Assembly: GCF_016862395.1 (NCBI RefSeq)
Contig: NZ_BOMW01000015.1
Coordinates: forward strand, 51,308 to 115,307
Length of the DNA stretch: 64,000 nt
From: Actinoplanes siamensis
GTDB taxonomy: Bacteria; Actinomycetota; Actinomycetes; Mycobacteriales; Micromonosporaceae
Reading direction: 5' to 3'
The translations under genes and the position numbers were made by a program. The notes under the pieces were generated by a model that was given only the letters and a program-made list of their open reading frames with translations, had not been told where the DNA came from and ran no database searches. Every line of letters begins with the position of its first letter. The stretch's first letter is position 1. This document shows, one piece after another, positions 1 through 8,975 of the stretch.

Positions 1-40
1 CCGGCGCGGCAGCCCTCGTGAAGGCCCGGCCCGGCGGGCG

Positions 41-802
41 CTATTCCCCGGTGAACACCGGGTCGCGCCGGGCCAGGCTGGCCGCGATGCCCTCGGCCGC
101 GTCCCTGGTCGCCCAGTGCGCCTTCTGCTCGGCCAGCTCGTGGTCGAGCGCCGCCCGCACCCGCCCGGCCAGCTCGCCGCGCAGCGTCGCGCGGATCGAC
201 CGGACCGCCAGCGGCGCGGATGCGGCGATCTCCAGGGCCAGGCCGCGCGCGGTCTCCCGGACCCGGCCCGGCTCGGCGAGCCGGTCGGCCAGCCCGATCC
301 GGTACGCCTCCTCGCCGCCGACCCGCCGGCCGGTCAGCATCATGTCTGTCGCCTTCTGCCGCCCGATCAGCTCGGGCAGCGTCACGCTCAGCCCGAACCC
401 CTGGTGGAACCCGAGCCGGGCGAAGTTCGCGACGAACCGCGTTCCCGCCTCGGCGACGCGGAAGTCGGCGGCGCAGGCCAGCCCGAGCCCGCCGCCGACC
501 GCGGTGCCCTGCACGGCCGCGACGATCGGCGTCCGCACCTCGAAGAGCCCGACGGCCCGCCGGTAGAGCCGCGCCGCGGCGTCCACCTGGTCCCCGGCGA
601 AGTCCCCGCCGCCGAAGTCCGCGCCGGCGCAGAAGTGCTTGCCCTCGGAGGCGAGCAGGATCGCCCGGCACGCCGGATCGTCGTCGAGCCGCAGCGCCGC
701 GTCCACCACCTGCCCGATCAGCACCTCGTCGAAGTGATTGGCCGGCGGCCGCCGCATCTCCAGCAGCGCCACCCCGTCCGCAACCGTCACCGAGAGATCC
801 AC
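41..802 (-). CDS. Enoyl-CoA hydratase/isomerase (crotonase) family protein
   Basis: This 253-residue protein has the crotonase fold signature: the CoA-binding motif KHFCAGADF near residue 50 and the glycine-rich oxyanion stretch GTAVGGGLGLACAAD near residue 100. Crotonases hydrate, isomerise or cleave acyl-CoA thioesters in the cytosol. The start is a GTG at 800-802 preceded by AAGG. Judged by eye, the two glutamates used for water addition in classical enoyl-CoA hydratases are replaced: the segment expected to carry the first reads FARLGFHQG, and the second aligns with Asp in ATDMMLTG. It may therefore be an isomerase, hydrolase or other crotonase rather than a true hydratase. It stands alone, and the window begins just beyond its stop codon. 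Confidence 0.88.
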   Translation of the reverse strand: MDLSVTVADGVALLEMRRPPANHFDEVLIGQVVDAALRLDDDPACRAILLASEGKHFCAGADFGGGDFAGDQVDAAARLYRRAVGLFEVRTPIVAAVQGTAVGGGLGLACAADFRVAEAGTRFVANFARLGFHQGFGLSVTLPELIGRQKATDMMLTGRRVGGEEAYRIGLADRLAEPGRVRETARGLALEIAASAPLAVRSIRATLRGELAGRVRAALDHELAEQKAHWATRDAAEGIAASLARRDPVFTGE

Positions 803-1149
803 ACCCGAACCTTAATGCCCCGGTTCTTGGCGGCGCTTTCCGCCTGCCGGGCCCCCCGGCCGCTCGTGGTCGCGCGTCCTGGTTCGCCGATACGGCGGGT
901 GGAGTCCTCCCCGCGGTAGGTCGCCGGTGGGCCGCAGCCGCCTGTGCGCTGCGGGCGCCGGTGGGCCGCAGCCGCCTGCGCGGTGGAGCCGCCGGTTCCT
1001 CGCGCGGCGTCCGCCGCCGGTGGTCGGTGGTGCGTGCGGGCGACGAACAGCGTGGGGTGGCGCGTGCGGGGGCGCTGGACGGTGTGGGGCGGTGTGTGCG
1101 GGGTGGTGTGTGGGGGACGGTGCGGGGTGGTGCGGTGCGGCGCCGGCGG
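803..1149. other. Gene-free GC-rich region with G-runs
   Basis: No convincing gene is seen in these 347 bases; open frames here have a low-complexity Arg/Gly/Pro composition. The region holds a direct repeat (listed separately). Six runs of four or five guanines lie on the plus strand between about 1054 and 1127. They sit just past the stop of the XRE-cupin gene, so that gene's transcript would be C-rich here and the opposite strand could form G-quadruplexes. Function is unknown. Confidence 0.5.
923..978. repeat. 22-bp direct repeat, two copies 34 bp apart
   Basis: Two identical 22-bp copies, at 923-944 and 957-978, begin GCCGGTGGGCCGCAGC and end CGCCTG. They lie in the gap between the crotonase start and the end of the XRE-cupin gene. 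No function is evident. Confidence 0.6.
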
Positions 1150-1746
1150 TCAGGCGGGGCCGGGGGTGGGTCTGGGGCGGGCCCGGAGGTGGACCCGTTC
1201 GCCCTGGGGGCCGAACAGGCTGAGGATCTCGGCCGGCTCGTCGCCCGGGTTGAGCACCAGGTGCGGCAGCCGGGTGTCGAACTCGGCGGCCTCGCCCGCG
1301 GTCAGGATGATGTCGTGGTCGCCGAGCAGGAGGCGGACCCGTCCGCTGAGGACGTACAGCCACTCGTACCCCTCATGGGTCTGTTGTTCCAGACCGCAGT
1401 CCGCCGGCGTCGGCGGGATGATCTGCTTGAACGCCTGGACACCGCCCGGCCGGCGGGTGAGCGGGACGTAGGTGTGGCCGTTGCGCTCGATCGGCCGCTG
1501 GCGGATCCGCGGGTCGCCGGTCTCCGGGGCGTCGACCAGCTCGTCCAGGGTGACCTGGTAGGCCTCGGCCAGCGGCAGCAGCAGCTCCAGGGTGGGTCTG
1601 CGGCTGCCGGACTCCAGGCGGGACAGGGTGCTGACCGAGATGCCTGTGGTCTCGGCCAGCTGGGTCAGCGTGATGTCGCGCTTGTGCCGCAGTGCGCGCA
1701 GCTGCGGGCCCACGGCGGCCAGAGCGGCCTCCAGGTCTTTTGCCAT
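1150..1746 (-). CDS. XRE-family regulator with C-terminal cupin domain
   Basis: This 198-residue cytosolic DNA-binding protein has an N-terminal helix-turn-helix (about residues 10-65, with TLTQLAETTGISVSTLSRLE as recognition region). A cupin beta-barrel follows (about residues 110-185, with EGYEWLYVLSGRVRLLLGD and the later H in RLPHLVLNPGD). Such HTH-cupin proteins usually repress or activate a neighbouring metabolic gene in response to a small ligand held in the barrel. The start is the ATG at 1744-1746. It is divergent from the flavoprotein-methyltransferase gene across 81 bp, so that gene and itself are the obvious targets. The ligand cannot be deduced. Confidence 0.9.
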   Translation of the reverse strand: MAKDLEAALAAVGPQLRALRHKRDITLTQLAETTGISVSTLSRLESGSRRPTLELLLPLAEAYQVTLDELVDAPETGDPRIRQRPIERNGHTYVPLTRRPGGVQAFKQIIPPTPADCGLEQQTHEGYEWLYVLSGRVRLLLGDHDIILTAGEAAEFDTRLPHLVLNPGDEPAEILSLFGPQGERVHLRARPRPTPGPA

Positions 1747-1827
1747 AACAGCAACGATACTTGCCGCTCTCGCGGCGTCGGGGACACGCTGGGCGGGACA
1801 GACGCGCCGAAGCGGAGGGAGAGCACT
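1747..1827. promoter_or_regulatory. Divergent promoter region, XRE-cupin / flavoprotein fusion
   Basis: This 81-bp spacer must hold the promoters of both divergent genes. A GGAGGGAGAG ribosome-binding site at about 1814-1823 precedes the GTG at 1828. No clear operator dyad could be picked out by eye. Confidence 0.5.
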
Positions 1828-3396
1828 GTGGAAGAGCAACGGGTGTACGACGTACTGGTGGTCGGAGGCGGCGCGGCTGGCCTGGGCGGGGCGGTCACGC
1901 TGGCCCGCTCCCGGCGCTCGGTCCTGGTGATCGACAGCGGTGACCCGCGCAACGCGCCGGCCGGCCACGTGCACAACCTGCTCGGCCGGGAGAGCGTCAC
2001 GCCGGCCGAGCTGTACCGGGCGGGCCGGGCCGAGGTCGCCGGGTACGGCGGGGAGCTCTGCGCCGGCACCGCCGAGAAGGCCGAGCGGGACGGCGACAAT
2101 TTCCTGGTCACGCTCGCCGACGGCGGCCAGGTGCGGGGGCGCCGGCTGTTGGTCACCACCGGCCTGGTCGACGAGCTGCCGCAGATCCCCGGGCTGGCCG
2201 AGCGGTGGGGCCGGGACGTGGCGCACTGCCCGTACTGCCATGGCTGGGAGTTGCGCGACAAGCGGATCGGGGTGCTCGTCACCAGCCCGCTCAGCCTGCA
2301 CCAGGCGCAGCTCTGGCGCCAGCTCAGCGACGACGTGCTCTACCTGCTCAACGGCGGCCCGGCGCCCTCCGCCGAGCAGGCCGAGCAGCTCGCCGCGCGC
2401 GGCGTGCCGGTGGTGCGCGAGCCGGTCGAGGCGGTGGAGACCGACGGCGACCGGGTCACCGGCGTGCGGCTGGCCGGCGGCCGGGTGGTCGGCCTGGAGG
2501 TGATCGCGGTCGGCCCGCGGTTCGTGGCCCGCTCCGCGTTCCTCGAGTCGCTGGGCCTGGAGCCGGCGCCGATGGAGATGAACGGGCACGTGATGGGCCT
2601 GCGGATCCCGGCCGGGGAGACCGGCGCCACGGCGGTGCCGGGCGTCTGGGTGGCCGGCAACGTCACCGACCTGGGCGCCACCGTCGCGGTCGCCGCCGCG
2701 GCCGGCCAGACCGCCGCTGCGATGATCAACATGGATCTGGTCGCCGAGGAGACCCGCGACGCGGTCGCCGGGTACCGCCGGCAGCAGGAGACCATGTTCG
2801 AGGCGGAGGCCTGGGAGGAGCGGTACCGGGCCAAGCCGTCGATCTGGAGCGGCAAACCGAACTCGCAGCTGGTCGGGGAGGCCGCCGGGCTGCCGGCCGG
2901 GCGCGCGCTGGACGTCGGCTGCGGGGAGGGCGCCGACGCGGTCTGGCTGGCCGAGCGCGGTTGGCGGGTGACAGGCGTCGACATCTCCTCGGTGGCGCTG
3001 CTCCGGGCGGCCGGACACGCGGCGGCCGCCGGGCTCGCCGACCGGATCACGTTCAGCCAGGCGGATCTGCGCGCCGAGCCGCCCGCCGACCGGTCGTACG
3101 ACCTGGTCTCGGCGCACTTCATGCACCTGCCCGCGGACACGCGCAAAGAGCTGTACCCCCGGCTGGCCGCCGCTGTCGCGCTCGGCGGCACCCTGCTGAT
3201 CGTCGGCCACCACCCGGACGACCTGGCCGCGGGCCGGCACCCGATGCACTTCCCGGACATGATGTTCACGGCCCAGGAACTGGCCGTCGAGTTGGACCCG
3301 GCCGAGTGGGAGGTGCTGACCGCGGCGAAGCGCCCCCGCCAGACCCCGGACGGCGTGCTGCACGACGCGGTGCTGGTCGCTCGCCGCAAACGCTGA
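1828..3396 (+). CDS. Fused FAD/NAD(P) oxidoreductase and class I SAM methyltransferase
   Basis: This 522-residue protein is a fusion. Residues 1-310 form a thioredoxin-reductase-like flavoprotein: an FAD-binding VVGGGAAGLGG motif near residue 10, a CPYC pair near residue 130, and a C-terminal VAGNVTDLGATVAVAAAAGQ segment that closes over the flavin. Residues 330-522 form a methyltransferase with the SAM motif ALDVGCGEGAD near 365 and acidic VTGVDIS strand. The GTG start is chosen for its strong GGAGGGAGAG site; longer frames upstream have no such site. Fusions of this kind are known in actinobacteria. Substrates are unknown. Linking reduction and methylation of one small electrophile is plausible but inferred. 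Confidence 0.9.
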   Translation: MEEQRVYDVLVVGGGAAGLGGAVTLARSRRSVLVIDSGDPRNAPAGHVHNLLGRESVTPAELYRAGRAEVAGYGGELCAGTAEKAERDGDNFLVTLADGGQVRGRRLLVTTGLVDELPQIPGLAERWGRDVAHCPYCHGWELRDKRIGVLVTSPLSLHQAQLWRQLSDDVLYLLNGGPAPSAEQAEQLAARGVPVVREPVEAVETDGDRVTGVRLAGGRVVGLEVIAVGPRFVARSAFLESLGLEPAPMEMNGHVMGLRIPAGETGATAVPGVWVAGNVTDLGATVAVAAAAGQTAAAMINMDLVAEETRDAVAGYRRQQETMFEAEAWEERYRAKPSIWSGKPNSQLVGEAAGLPAGRALDVGCGEGADAVWLAERGWRVTGVDISSVALLRAAGHAAAAGLADRITFSQADLRAEPPADRSYDLVSAHFMHLPADTRKELYPRLAAAVALGGTLLIVGHHPDDLAAGRHPMHFPDMMFTAQELAVELDPAEWEVLTAAKRPRQTPDGVLHDAVLVARRKR

Positions 3397-3425
3397 CCAC
3401 GGCGGAGGTGTTTCGGAGGAATCGC

Positions 3426-3450
3426 CAGCAAGGCATCGGTTGCCTTGCTG
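3426..3450. promoter_or_regulatory. Perfect 10-bp inverted repeat upstream of giant helicase 1
   Basis: CAGCAAGGCA (3426-3435) and TGCCTTGCTG (3441-3450) are perfect reverse complements around a 5-nt loop. The dyad ends ten bases before the ATG at 3461. It lacks a T-tract, so an operator or translation-modulating hairpin is more likely than a terminator for the upstream gene. Paralogue 2 keeps only the right arm. Confidence 0.55.
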
Positions 3451-3460
3451 CAATGGGCTC

Positions 3461-6400
3461 ATGCGGCCGGATGATGCAGAAGGACGGACCGGGCCGGACG
3501 ACGACGTCCGCCCCGCGCTCGCGGCCTGGCGTGACGGGCTCACCGACCCGGCCGCCGACGACCGGCTGATCGACCTGCCGCGGACCGGGGCCGGCGTCGT
3601 GGAGATCACCGGCCCCGGCCCGGCGGCCGTCGTCGACCGGCTGCGGACCGGCCGGGACTGGGCGTTCGGCCAGGGCTCCGGCCGGCTCGCCACCGAACTG
3701 TCCTCCGACGCCCTGCAGACGATGCTGCGGCACCTGCGCCGGCACGCCCACCAGCAGAGCGTGGACCGCGGCGAGGACGTCCTGCACCTGGCCACCGGCC
3801 TGCTGCACTGGCAGGACGGGGCCGGCACGGCGCACACCAGCCCGATCCTGCTCACCCCGGTCGAGCTTGTCGCGCTCGGCCCCGGCGACGTGCCCCGGCT
3901 GCGCGCCGCCACCGGCGACCCGGTGCTCAACCCGGCCCTCGCCCGGCGCCTGCGCGAGCACGGCGTCGAGCTCACCGCCGACCACGCCCGGCTGCGCGAG
4001 CGGATCGCCGGCAAACCCGGCTGGCGGGTCGCCGACGCGGTCGTGCTGTCCTGCTTCGACCTGGCCGCCGAGGCGATCCGGCAGGACCTGGACGAGCACG
4101 AGCGGCAGATCCTGGCACACCCGGTGGTGCGGGCCCTGGCGGCCGAGGACGGCGACCTGGCCTTCGAGCCGGTCCCCGCCGGGCAGCTCGACGAGCGGGA
4201 CATCCCGCTGCTGCTGGACGTCGACGCGGACCAGCGGGTGTGCGTGGCGGCCGCGCTGGACGGGCACAGCTTCCTGATCGACGGCCCGCCCGGGACCGGC
4301 AAGTCGCAGACCGTGGCCACCATGATCGGGGCGCTCGCGCACGCCGGGAAACGGGTGCTGTTCGTCTCCGAGACCGCGTCCGCGCTCGACGTGGTCCAGC
4401 GTCGGTTGGCCGCCGCCGGGCTCGGCAACTACCTGCTCGACCTGCACGGGCAGCGGGCCGGCCGGCGGCAGGTGGCGGCCGCGCTCGCCGCCGCGCTGGA
4501 GGCGGTGCCGCTGCCGCCGCCCGGCTTGGACGAGGTGGACCGGCACACCCTCGCCGACCGGCGGGAGCGGCTGACCGCGTACGCCAAGGCGGTCAACGAG
4601 CCCCGCGAACCGCTCGGGCGCAGCCTGCACGAGATCGTCGGCCGGTGGTCGCGGCTCGACGGCGTGCCGGAGAGTCCCGCCCCGGCCCTGCAGCCCCTCG
4701 CCCTGACCGAGGACGCCCTGGACCGCATCCGGACCGCCGCCGAGCGCCTGGCCGGCGCGTGGCGACCGGCCACCGAACGCAGCGGATTCCGCTGGCGCGA
4801 GGTGATCGAGAAGGAGCCGCTCGCCGGGGCGCTGGACGAGGCGCAGCTCGCGCTGGACGCGCTGACCGCGGCCACCGACGCGCTCGGGCCGCTGGCCACC
4901 GCGTTCCACGTGCGGCTCCCGGTCGACGCCGCGGTTCTGAACGGTCTCGCCAGGCACGCCGCGGCCCGGCCGGCCGCGGCCGCCGACCACTGGCTCACCG
5001 CTGCCTCGCTGCGCCCGGTCCACGAGGCCGCGCAGACCCTGGCCCGGCTGGCCGCCGACGTGCGGCAGGCCGAGGAGCAGGCCCGGGCCCGCACCGGGGT
5101 GTCCGCCGCCGTGCTCGCCGAGCAGGACATCGCCGAGCTGCCGGCACAGCCCCGGCTGGACCCGCCCGCGGTCGAGCTGGCGCCGCTGACCGCGGCCACC
5201 GCCAAGGCGCTGGCCGGGCGGTTCGCCGCGGACGCCGACGAGCTGGAGCACCAGCAGCGCGACCTGGACCGGATCACCGGCCGGCTGGGGCTGCCCGACG
5301 TGCTGCACTTCTCCGACGTCGAGCTGGTCACCGTGATCGCCGAGCTGGGCGCCCGCCCGGACAAGCCGGAGCCGGCCTGGTTCGGCCCGGGGGCGCAGGC
5401 CAGCGTGCACGCCGCGGCGGGCGGGCTGCGGCGGCACGTCGAGGCGGTCGCCGAGGCCCGCGCCCTGGCCCGGGAGTTCTTCACCGAGGCGGTGCTGCAC
5501 GAGCCGGTCGAGGACCTGGCCGAACGGTTCGCGACAGTACACCGCGGCGTGCGCAAGTTCCTGGCCGGCTACCGCTGGGACAAGGAGACCGTGGCCGCGC
5601 TCGCCGAGCCGGGCGTCAGCGCCGAGGAGGCGGTGGCCCAGCTGCCCCTCGCGGTCGCCTGGCGGCGCGCCAACGAGGGCCTGATCGCTGCGGAACGCCA
5701 GCACGCCGCGCTGCTCGGCCGCTACTGGCGGCGGCTGGACACCGACTTCCTGGCGATCGGGCGGGCCCTGGAGACGGTCGGCGAGGTGCTGCGGGTGACG
5801 CCTGCGGAGGCGCTCCCCGCGATCATCGACTACGTCTGCAACCGGGGCGGCGACGGTGCGGTGCTGCGCACGGTGACCGAGGCCCGCGACGTGTTCCGGC
5901 ACTGGCGGGCCACGCTGCGCGACGAACCCGAGGCGGCGGCCCGGCCGGTTCTCGGGCTCGGCACCGTGCCGGACGCCGTGGCCTGGCTACGCGCCCAGGT
6001 CGGTCCGCTGAGCGCGGCCGCCGAGACGGTCGGGCAGCTCGACGCGATCGTGGGCGGGGAGCTGGACCTGGGCGCCGCGGTGGAGATCGCGGCGGTGCGC
6101 GGGCGGGTGGTGGAGTCGGTGCGGGCGCTGGCCGAGGCCGAGCCGGGACTGCGGGCGGCGCTGGGCGAGACGTACCGGGGACGGGACACCGACCTGCGGG
6201 CCGTCGAGGCGGCCCTGAACTGGGCGGCGCATGCTCGTACGCTGCGCACCGGGGCGGACGCGGCGCTCACCGTGGAACAGGCCGCGGCGCTGCGGTCCGA
6301 GCGGGACGTCGATCTGTCCGCCCTGATCGAGCGGTGGCAGCGGGCCCGGCAGCGGATCATCGACGCGTTCGGGCCGGCCCGGCAGGTGCGGCTCGGCACC

Positions 6401-8704
6401 ACGCTGGACCGTACCGAGACCGCCCGGGACCTGCTGCGCGACCTGCGCGACGACGACACCGGGCAGCGTGAGTGGTTCGACAACCTGGCCGCCCGCGAGG
6501 TGCTCGCCGAACACGGCGTGGACAACGCCGTCGACTACTGCGCCGACCACGGCATCGAGGTGGGCAAACTCGGCCAGGTGATCGAGCGGACCGTCTACCG
6601 GGCCTGGGCCGGGGCGGTCATCGCCGGCGACGACCGGCTGGAGCCGCTGGCCGCGGTCGAGCGCAACGAGCTGGTCGAGGAGTTCCGCCGGCTCGACGCC
6701 GACCTGGCCCAGGACGCCGCCAGGACGATCATCGAGGCGCTCAACGCGCGGCGGCCCGCGGTCACCGACGACGGGGCGCCGGCGCTGATCCGCGCCGAAG
6801 GGGTCAAGCAGGACGGCCACCTGGCGGTCCGGGAGCTGTTGGCCCGCACCTGGGACGCGGCCGTCGCGCTGAAGCCCTGCGTCGTCGCGCCGCCCGCCGC
6901 GGTCAGCCGGTACCTGCCGGCCGGCCGGCACTTCGACGTGGTGATCATCGACGAGGCGTCGCGGATGACGGCGGCCGCCGCGGTCGCCTGCGCCTACCGC
7001 GGCGAGTCCCTGATCGTGATCGGCGACGACGCGCAGCTGCCCCCGGCCGGCGGCCACCCATCGGTGCTCGTGGTCGCAAACGACTGCGCCGCGTTCACCC
7101 GGCTGGCGCTCACCCGGCACTACCGCAGCCGCCACGAGTCGCTGATCGGCTTCGCCAACCACACCTTCTACCAGGACCGGCTGGTCACGTTCCCGAGCGC
7201 GCAGCGGGCCGGCGCGGACCTCGGGCTGGAGTTGCTGCCGCCGGTCGACGCGCCGGTCGAGGCCGCGCTGGTCGCCGAGCGGGTCGCCCATCACTTCACC
7301 ACCCGGCCGACCCTGTCCCTGGGCGTGGTCACGCTGACCGCGGGGCAGGCCGACGCGGTCGCGGACGCGGTGGAGACGGCGCTCGGCGCCCGCCCGGACC
7401 TGGAGCGGTTCCTCGGCGACGACCCGCTGACCGGCTTCTTCGTCAAACCGGCGGACGCGGTGCAGGGCGACGAGCGGGACGTGATCATCCTGTCCACCGG
7501 GGCGGACCTCGCCGCGGCGGGCGGTCCGGCGGGCGCGCGCCGGCTGGACGTGGCGATCACCCGGGCGCGCCAGCGCATGGAGGTGGTCACGGCGATCCCC
7601 GAGGCCGCCCGCGAGGAGCCGGCCGACGAGGGGGAGCGGCGGCTCGTGGCGTACCTCGAATCCGCCTGGGAGCCGATCCCGGCGCCCGCACTCACCCCGC
7701 TGTCCGCATCGGTCGCGGCGGTCATCGAGAACTGGGGGTACGCGGTCACCCGCCAGGTGGGCGCGGGGCAGGGCCGGATCGAGATCGGGGTACGGCACTC
7801 CGAGCCGGCCACCGGCGAGTACGCCCTGGGCGTGCAGTGCGACGGCCCCGGGTACGCCGCGCGGCCGCTGGCCCGGGATCGGGACCGGCTGCACGAGCAG
7901 GTGCTGCACGGCCTCGGCTGGCACCTGCACCGGATCTGGAGCGTGTCCTGGTTCCACGATCGCGCCGAGGAGGAGGGCCGGCTGCGCGCCGCGATCGAGA
8001 ACGCCCTCGCCGTCCCGGACGTCTTCGCCGAACCCGACCTGGAACTGGTCACCCGCCCGGCGCAGCCGCCCGAGTGGGCGCTGCCCTACCAGCACGCGAC
8101 GCTGGAGCCGCTGCCGCCGGCCGCCCGGGTCAACGACCAGGTGGTGCGGGCGCTGCTGATCCGTACCGTGGAGAGGATCGCCGAGGTGGAGGGCCCGGTG
8201 CACATCGCCGTGCTGATCCGGCGGATCCGCGAGGCGTGGGGCATCAGCCGGGTCACCCAGCCGATCCGGCAGGCCATCGAGGACGCGATCGCGGCGTCGG
8301 CCGCCGGCTTCGACGGCACGTTCGTCACCGCGGCCGAGGCGCCGATCCCGGCGGTCCGCGTTCCCGGCGACGGGGTGAGCCGCAAGCCGGAGCAGGTGGC
8401 CGAGTCCGAGCTGCAGCTGGCGCTGGAGTACCTGGTGCTGGACGCCGGGCTGGTGGAGAGCGACGACCTGCTGGCGGCGGCGGCCCGGTTGTTCGGGTGG
8501 AGCTCGAGCAAGGCGGGGGCGGCGCGGCTGGCGGCGATGCTGGACGATCTGGTGGCCGGCGGGCGGTTGATCGCCCACCGGAACGGGTTGATCGCCGCGC
8601 CGGAGACGGACCTGCTGGACCTGCCGGACCCGGCGACGCTGCCACGGCGTGCGGGCACGGCGACCGTCGGCCTGGAAACCTCCGAGCGCGCCGCCCGCCA
8701 CTGA
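3461..8704 (+). CDS. Giant DUF4011-type SF1 helicase with Vsr-like nuclease and DUF3320 (paralogue 1)
   Basis: This 1747-residue protein has a DUF4011-like N-terminus and an SF1 helicase core split by a long helical insert: Walker A GPPGTGKS (275-282), Walker B IIDEAS (D1164-E1165), GDDAQLPP, VQGDERD (from V1334) and VAITRARQR. A Vsr/MTES_1575-like nuclease domain (about 1420-1520) and a C-terminal DUF3320 domain follow. Proteins of this architecture occur in bacterial defence and DNA-processing loci. The helicase motifs look intact. The nuclease has E1441 and Q1459 where paralogue 2 has D1477 and E1495, and the DUF4011 NPLID motif is degraded to DRLID. ATG 3461 is preferred to TTG 3440 because it matches the start of paralogue 2. 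Confidence 0.88.
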   Translation: MRPDDAEGRTGPDDDVRPALAAWRDGLTDPAADDRLIDLPRTGAGVVEITGPGPAAVVDRLRTGRDWAFGQGSGRLATELSSDALQTMLRHLRRHAHQQSVDRGEDVLHLATGLLHWQDGAGTAHTSPILLTPVELVALGPGDVPRLRAATGDPVLNPALARRLREHGVELTADHARLRERIAGKPGWRVADAVVLSCFDLAAEAIRQDLDEHERQILAHPVVRALAAEDGDLAFEPVPAGQLDERDIPLLLDVDADQRVCVAAALDGHSFLIDGPPGTGKSQTVATMIGALAHAGKRVLFVSETASALDVVQRRLAAAGLGNYLLDLHGQRAGRRQVAAALAAALEAVPLPPPGLDEVDRHTLADRRERLTAYAKAVNEPREPLGRSLHEIVGRWSRLDGVPESPAPALQPLALTEDALDRIRTAAERLAGAWRPATERSGFRWREVIEKEPLAGALDEAQLALDALTAATDALGPLATAFHVRLPVDAAVLNGLARHAAARPAAAADHWLTAASLRPVHEAAQTLARLAADVRQAEEQARARTGVSAAVLAEQDIAELPAQPRLDPPAVELAPLTAATAKALAGRFAADADELEHQQRDLDRITGRLGLPDVLHFSDVELVTVIAELGARPDKPEPAWFGPGAQASVHAAAGGLRRHVEAVAEARALAREFFTEAVLHEPVEDLAERFATVHRGVRKFLAGYRWDKETVAALAEPGVSAEEAVAQLPLAVAWRRANEGLIAAERQHAALLGRYWRRLDTDFLAIGRALETVGEVLRVTPAEALPAIIDYVCNRGGDGAVLRTVTEARDVFRHWRATLRDEPEAAARPVLGLGTVPDAVAWLRAQVGPLSAAAETVGQLDAIVGGELDLGAAVEIAAVRGRVVESVRALAEAEPGLRAALGETYRGRDTDLRAVEAALNWAAHARTLRTGADAALTVEQAAALRSERDVDLSALIERWQRARQRIIDAFGPARQVRLGTTLDRTETARDLLRDLRDDDTGQREWFDNLAAREVLAEHGVDNAVDYCADHGIEVGKLGQVIERTVYRAWAGAVIAGDDRLEPLAAVERNELVEEFRRLDADLAQDAARTIIEALNARRPAVTDDGAPALIRAEGVKQDGHLAVRELLARTWDAAVALKPCVVAPPAAVSRYLPAGRHFDVVIIDEASRMTAAAAVACAYRGESLIVIGDDAQLPPAGGHPSVLVVANDCAAFTRLALTRHYRSRHESLIGFANHTFYQDRLVTFPSAQRAGADLGLELLPPVDAPVEAALVAERVAHHFTTRPTLSLGVVTLTAGQADAVADAVETALGARPDLERFLGDDPLTGFFVKPADAVQGDERDVIILSTGADLAAAGGPAGARRLDVAITRARQRMEVVTAIPEAAREEPADEGERRLVAYLESAWEPIPAPALTPLSASVAAVIENWGYAVTRQVGAGQGRIEIGVRHSEPATGEYALGVQCDGPGYAARPLARDRDRLHEQVLHGLGWHLHRIWSVSWFHDRAEEEGRLRAAIENALAVPDVFAEPDLELVTRPAQPPEWALPYQHATLEPLPPAARVNDQVVRALLIRTVERIAEVEGPVHIAVLIRRIREAWGISRVTQPIRQAIEDAIAASAAGFDGTFVTAAEAPIPAVRVPGDGVSRKPEQVAESELQLALEYLVLDAGLVESDDLLAAAARLFGWSSSKAGAARLAAMLDDLVAGGRLIAHRNGLIAAPETDLLDLPDPATLPRRAGTATVGLETSERAARH

Positions 8705-8975
8705 CCCACCACCGCGCGTGCGGCAGCGCGTGATCCGTCAACGGGCGTCCAGCAGCGCGTCGTTCACCACGGCGCCTCGCGCCCAGGCGCCGCCGACGGC
8801 GCGCCGCCGGGCATGGGGCCGTCCCGGCTCGCTGCGCCCTGCTGGCGGGCGGTCCGGTTGGTTCTCATGGATGTCTCGCGGCCCGTACGGCAACCAGGAG
8901 GACCAGTCGGACCCCGACCCGGGCCGGGGCGGGGCGGGCGCTGGATCCCCGCGCGAGTGGGAAACCTCCGGGGGT

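Noticed and set aside
812..1363. 183-codon minus-strand frame in the first gap
   Set aside because: Pro/Arg/His low-complexity composition, overlaps the XRE-cupin gene in another frame, and has no ribosome-binding site.
3461..8704. The giant helicases as UvrD, RecB or DISARM components
   Set aside because: The order DUF4011, split SF1 core, Vsr-like nuclease, DUF3320 does not match UvrD or RecB. No methyltransferase or other DISARM genes are adjacent.
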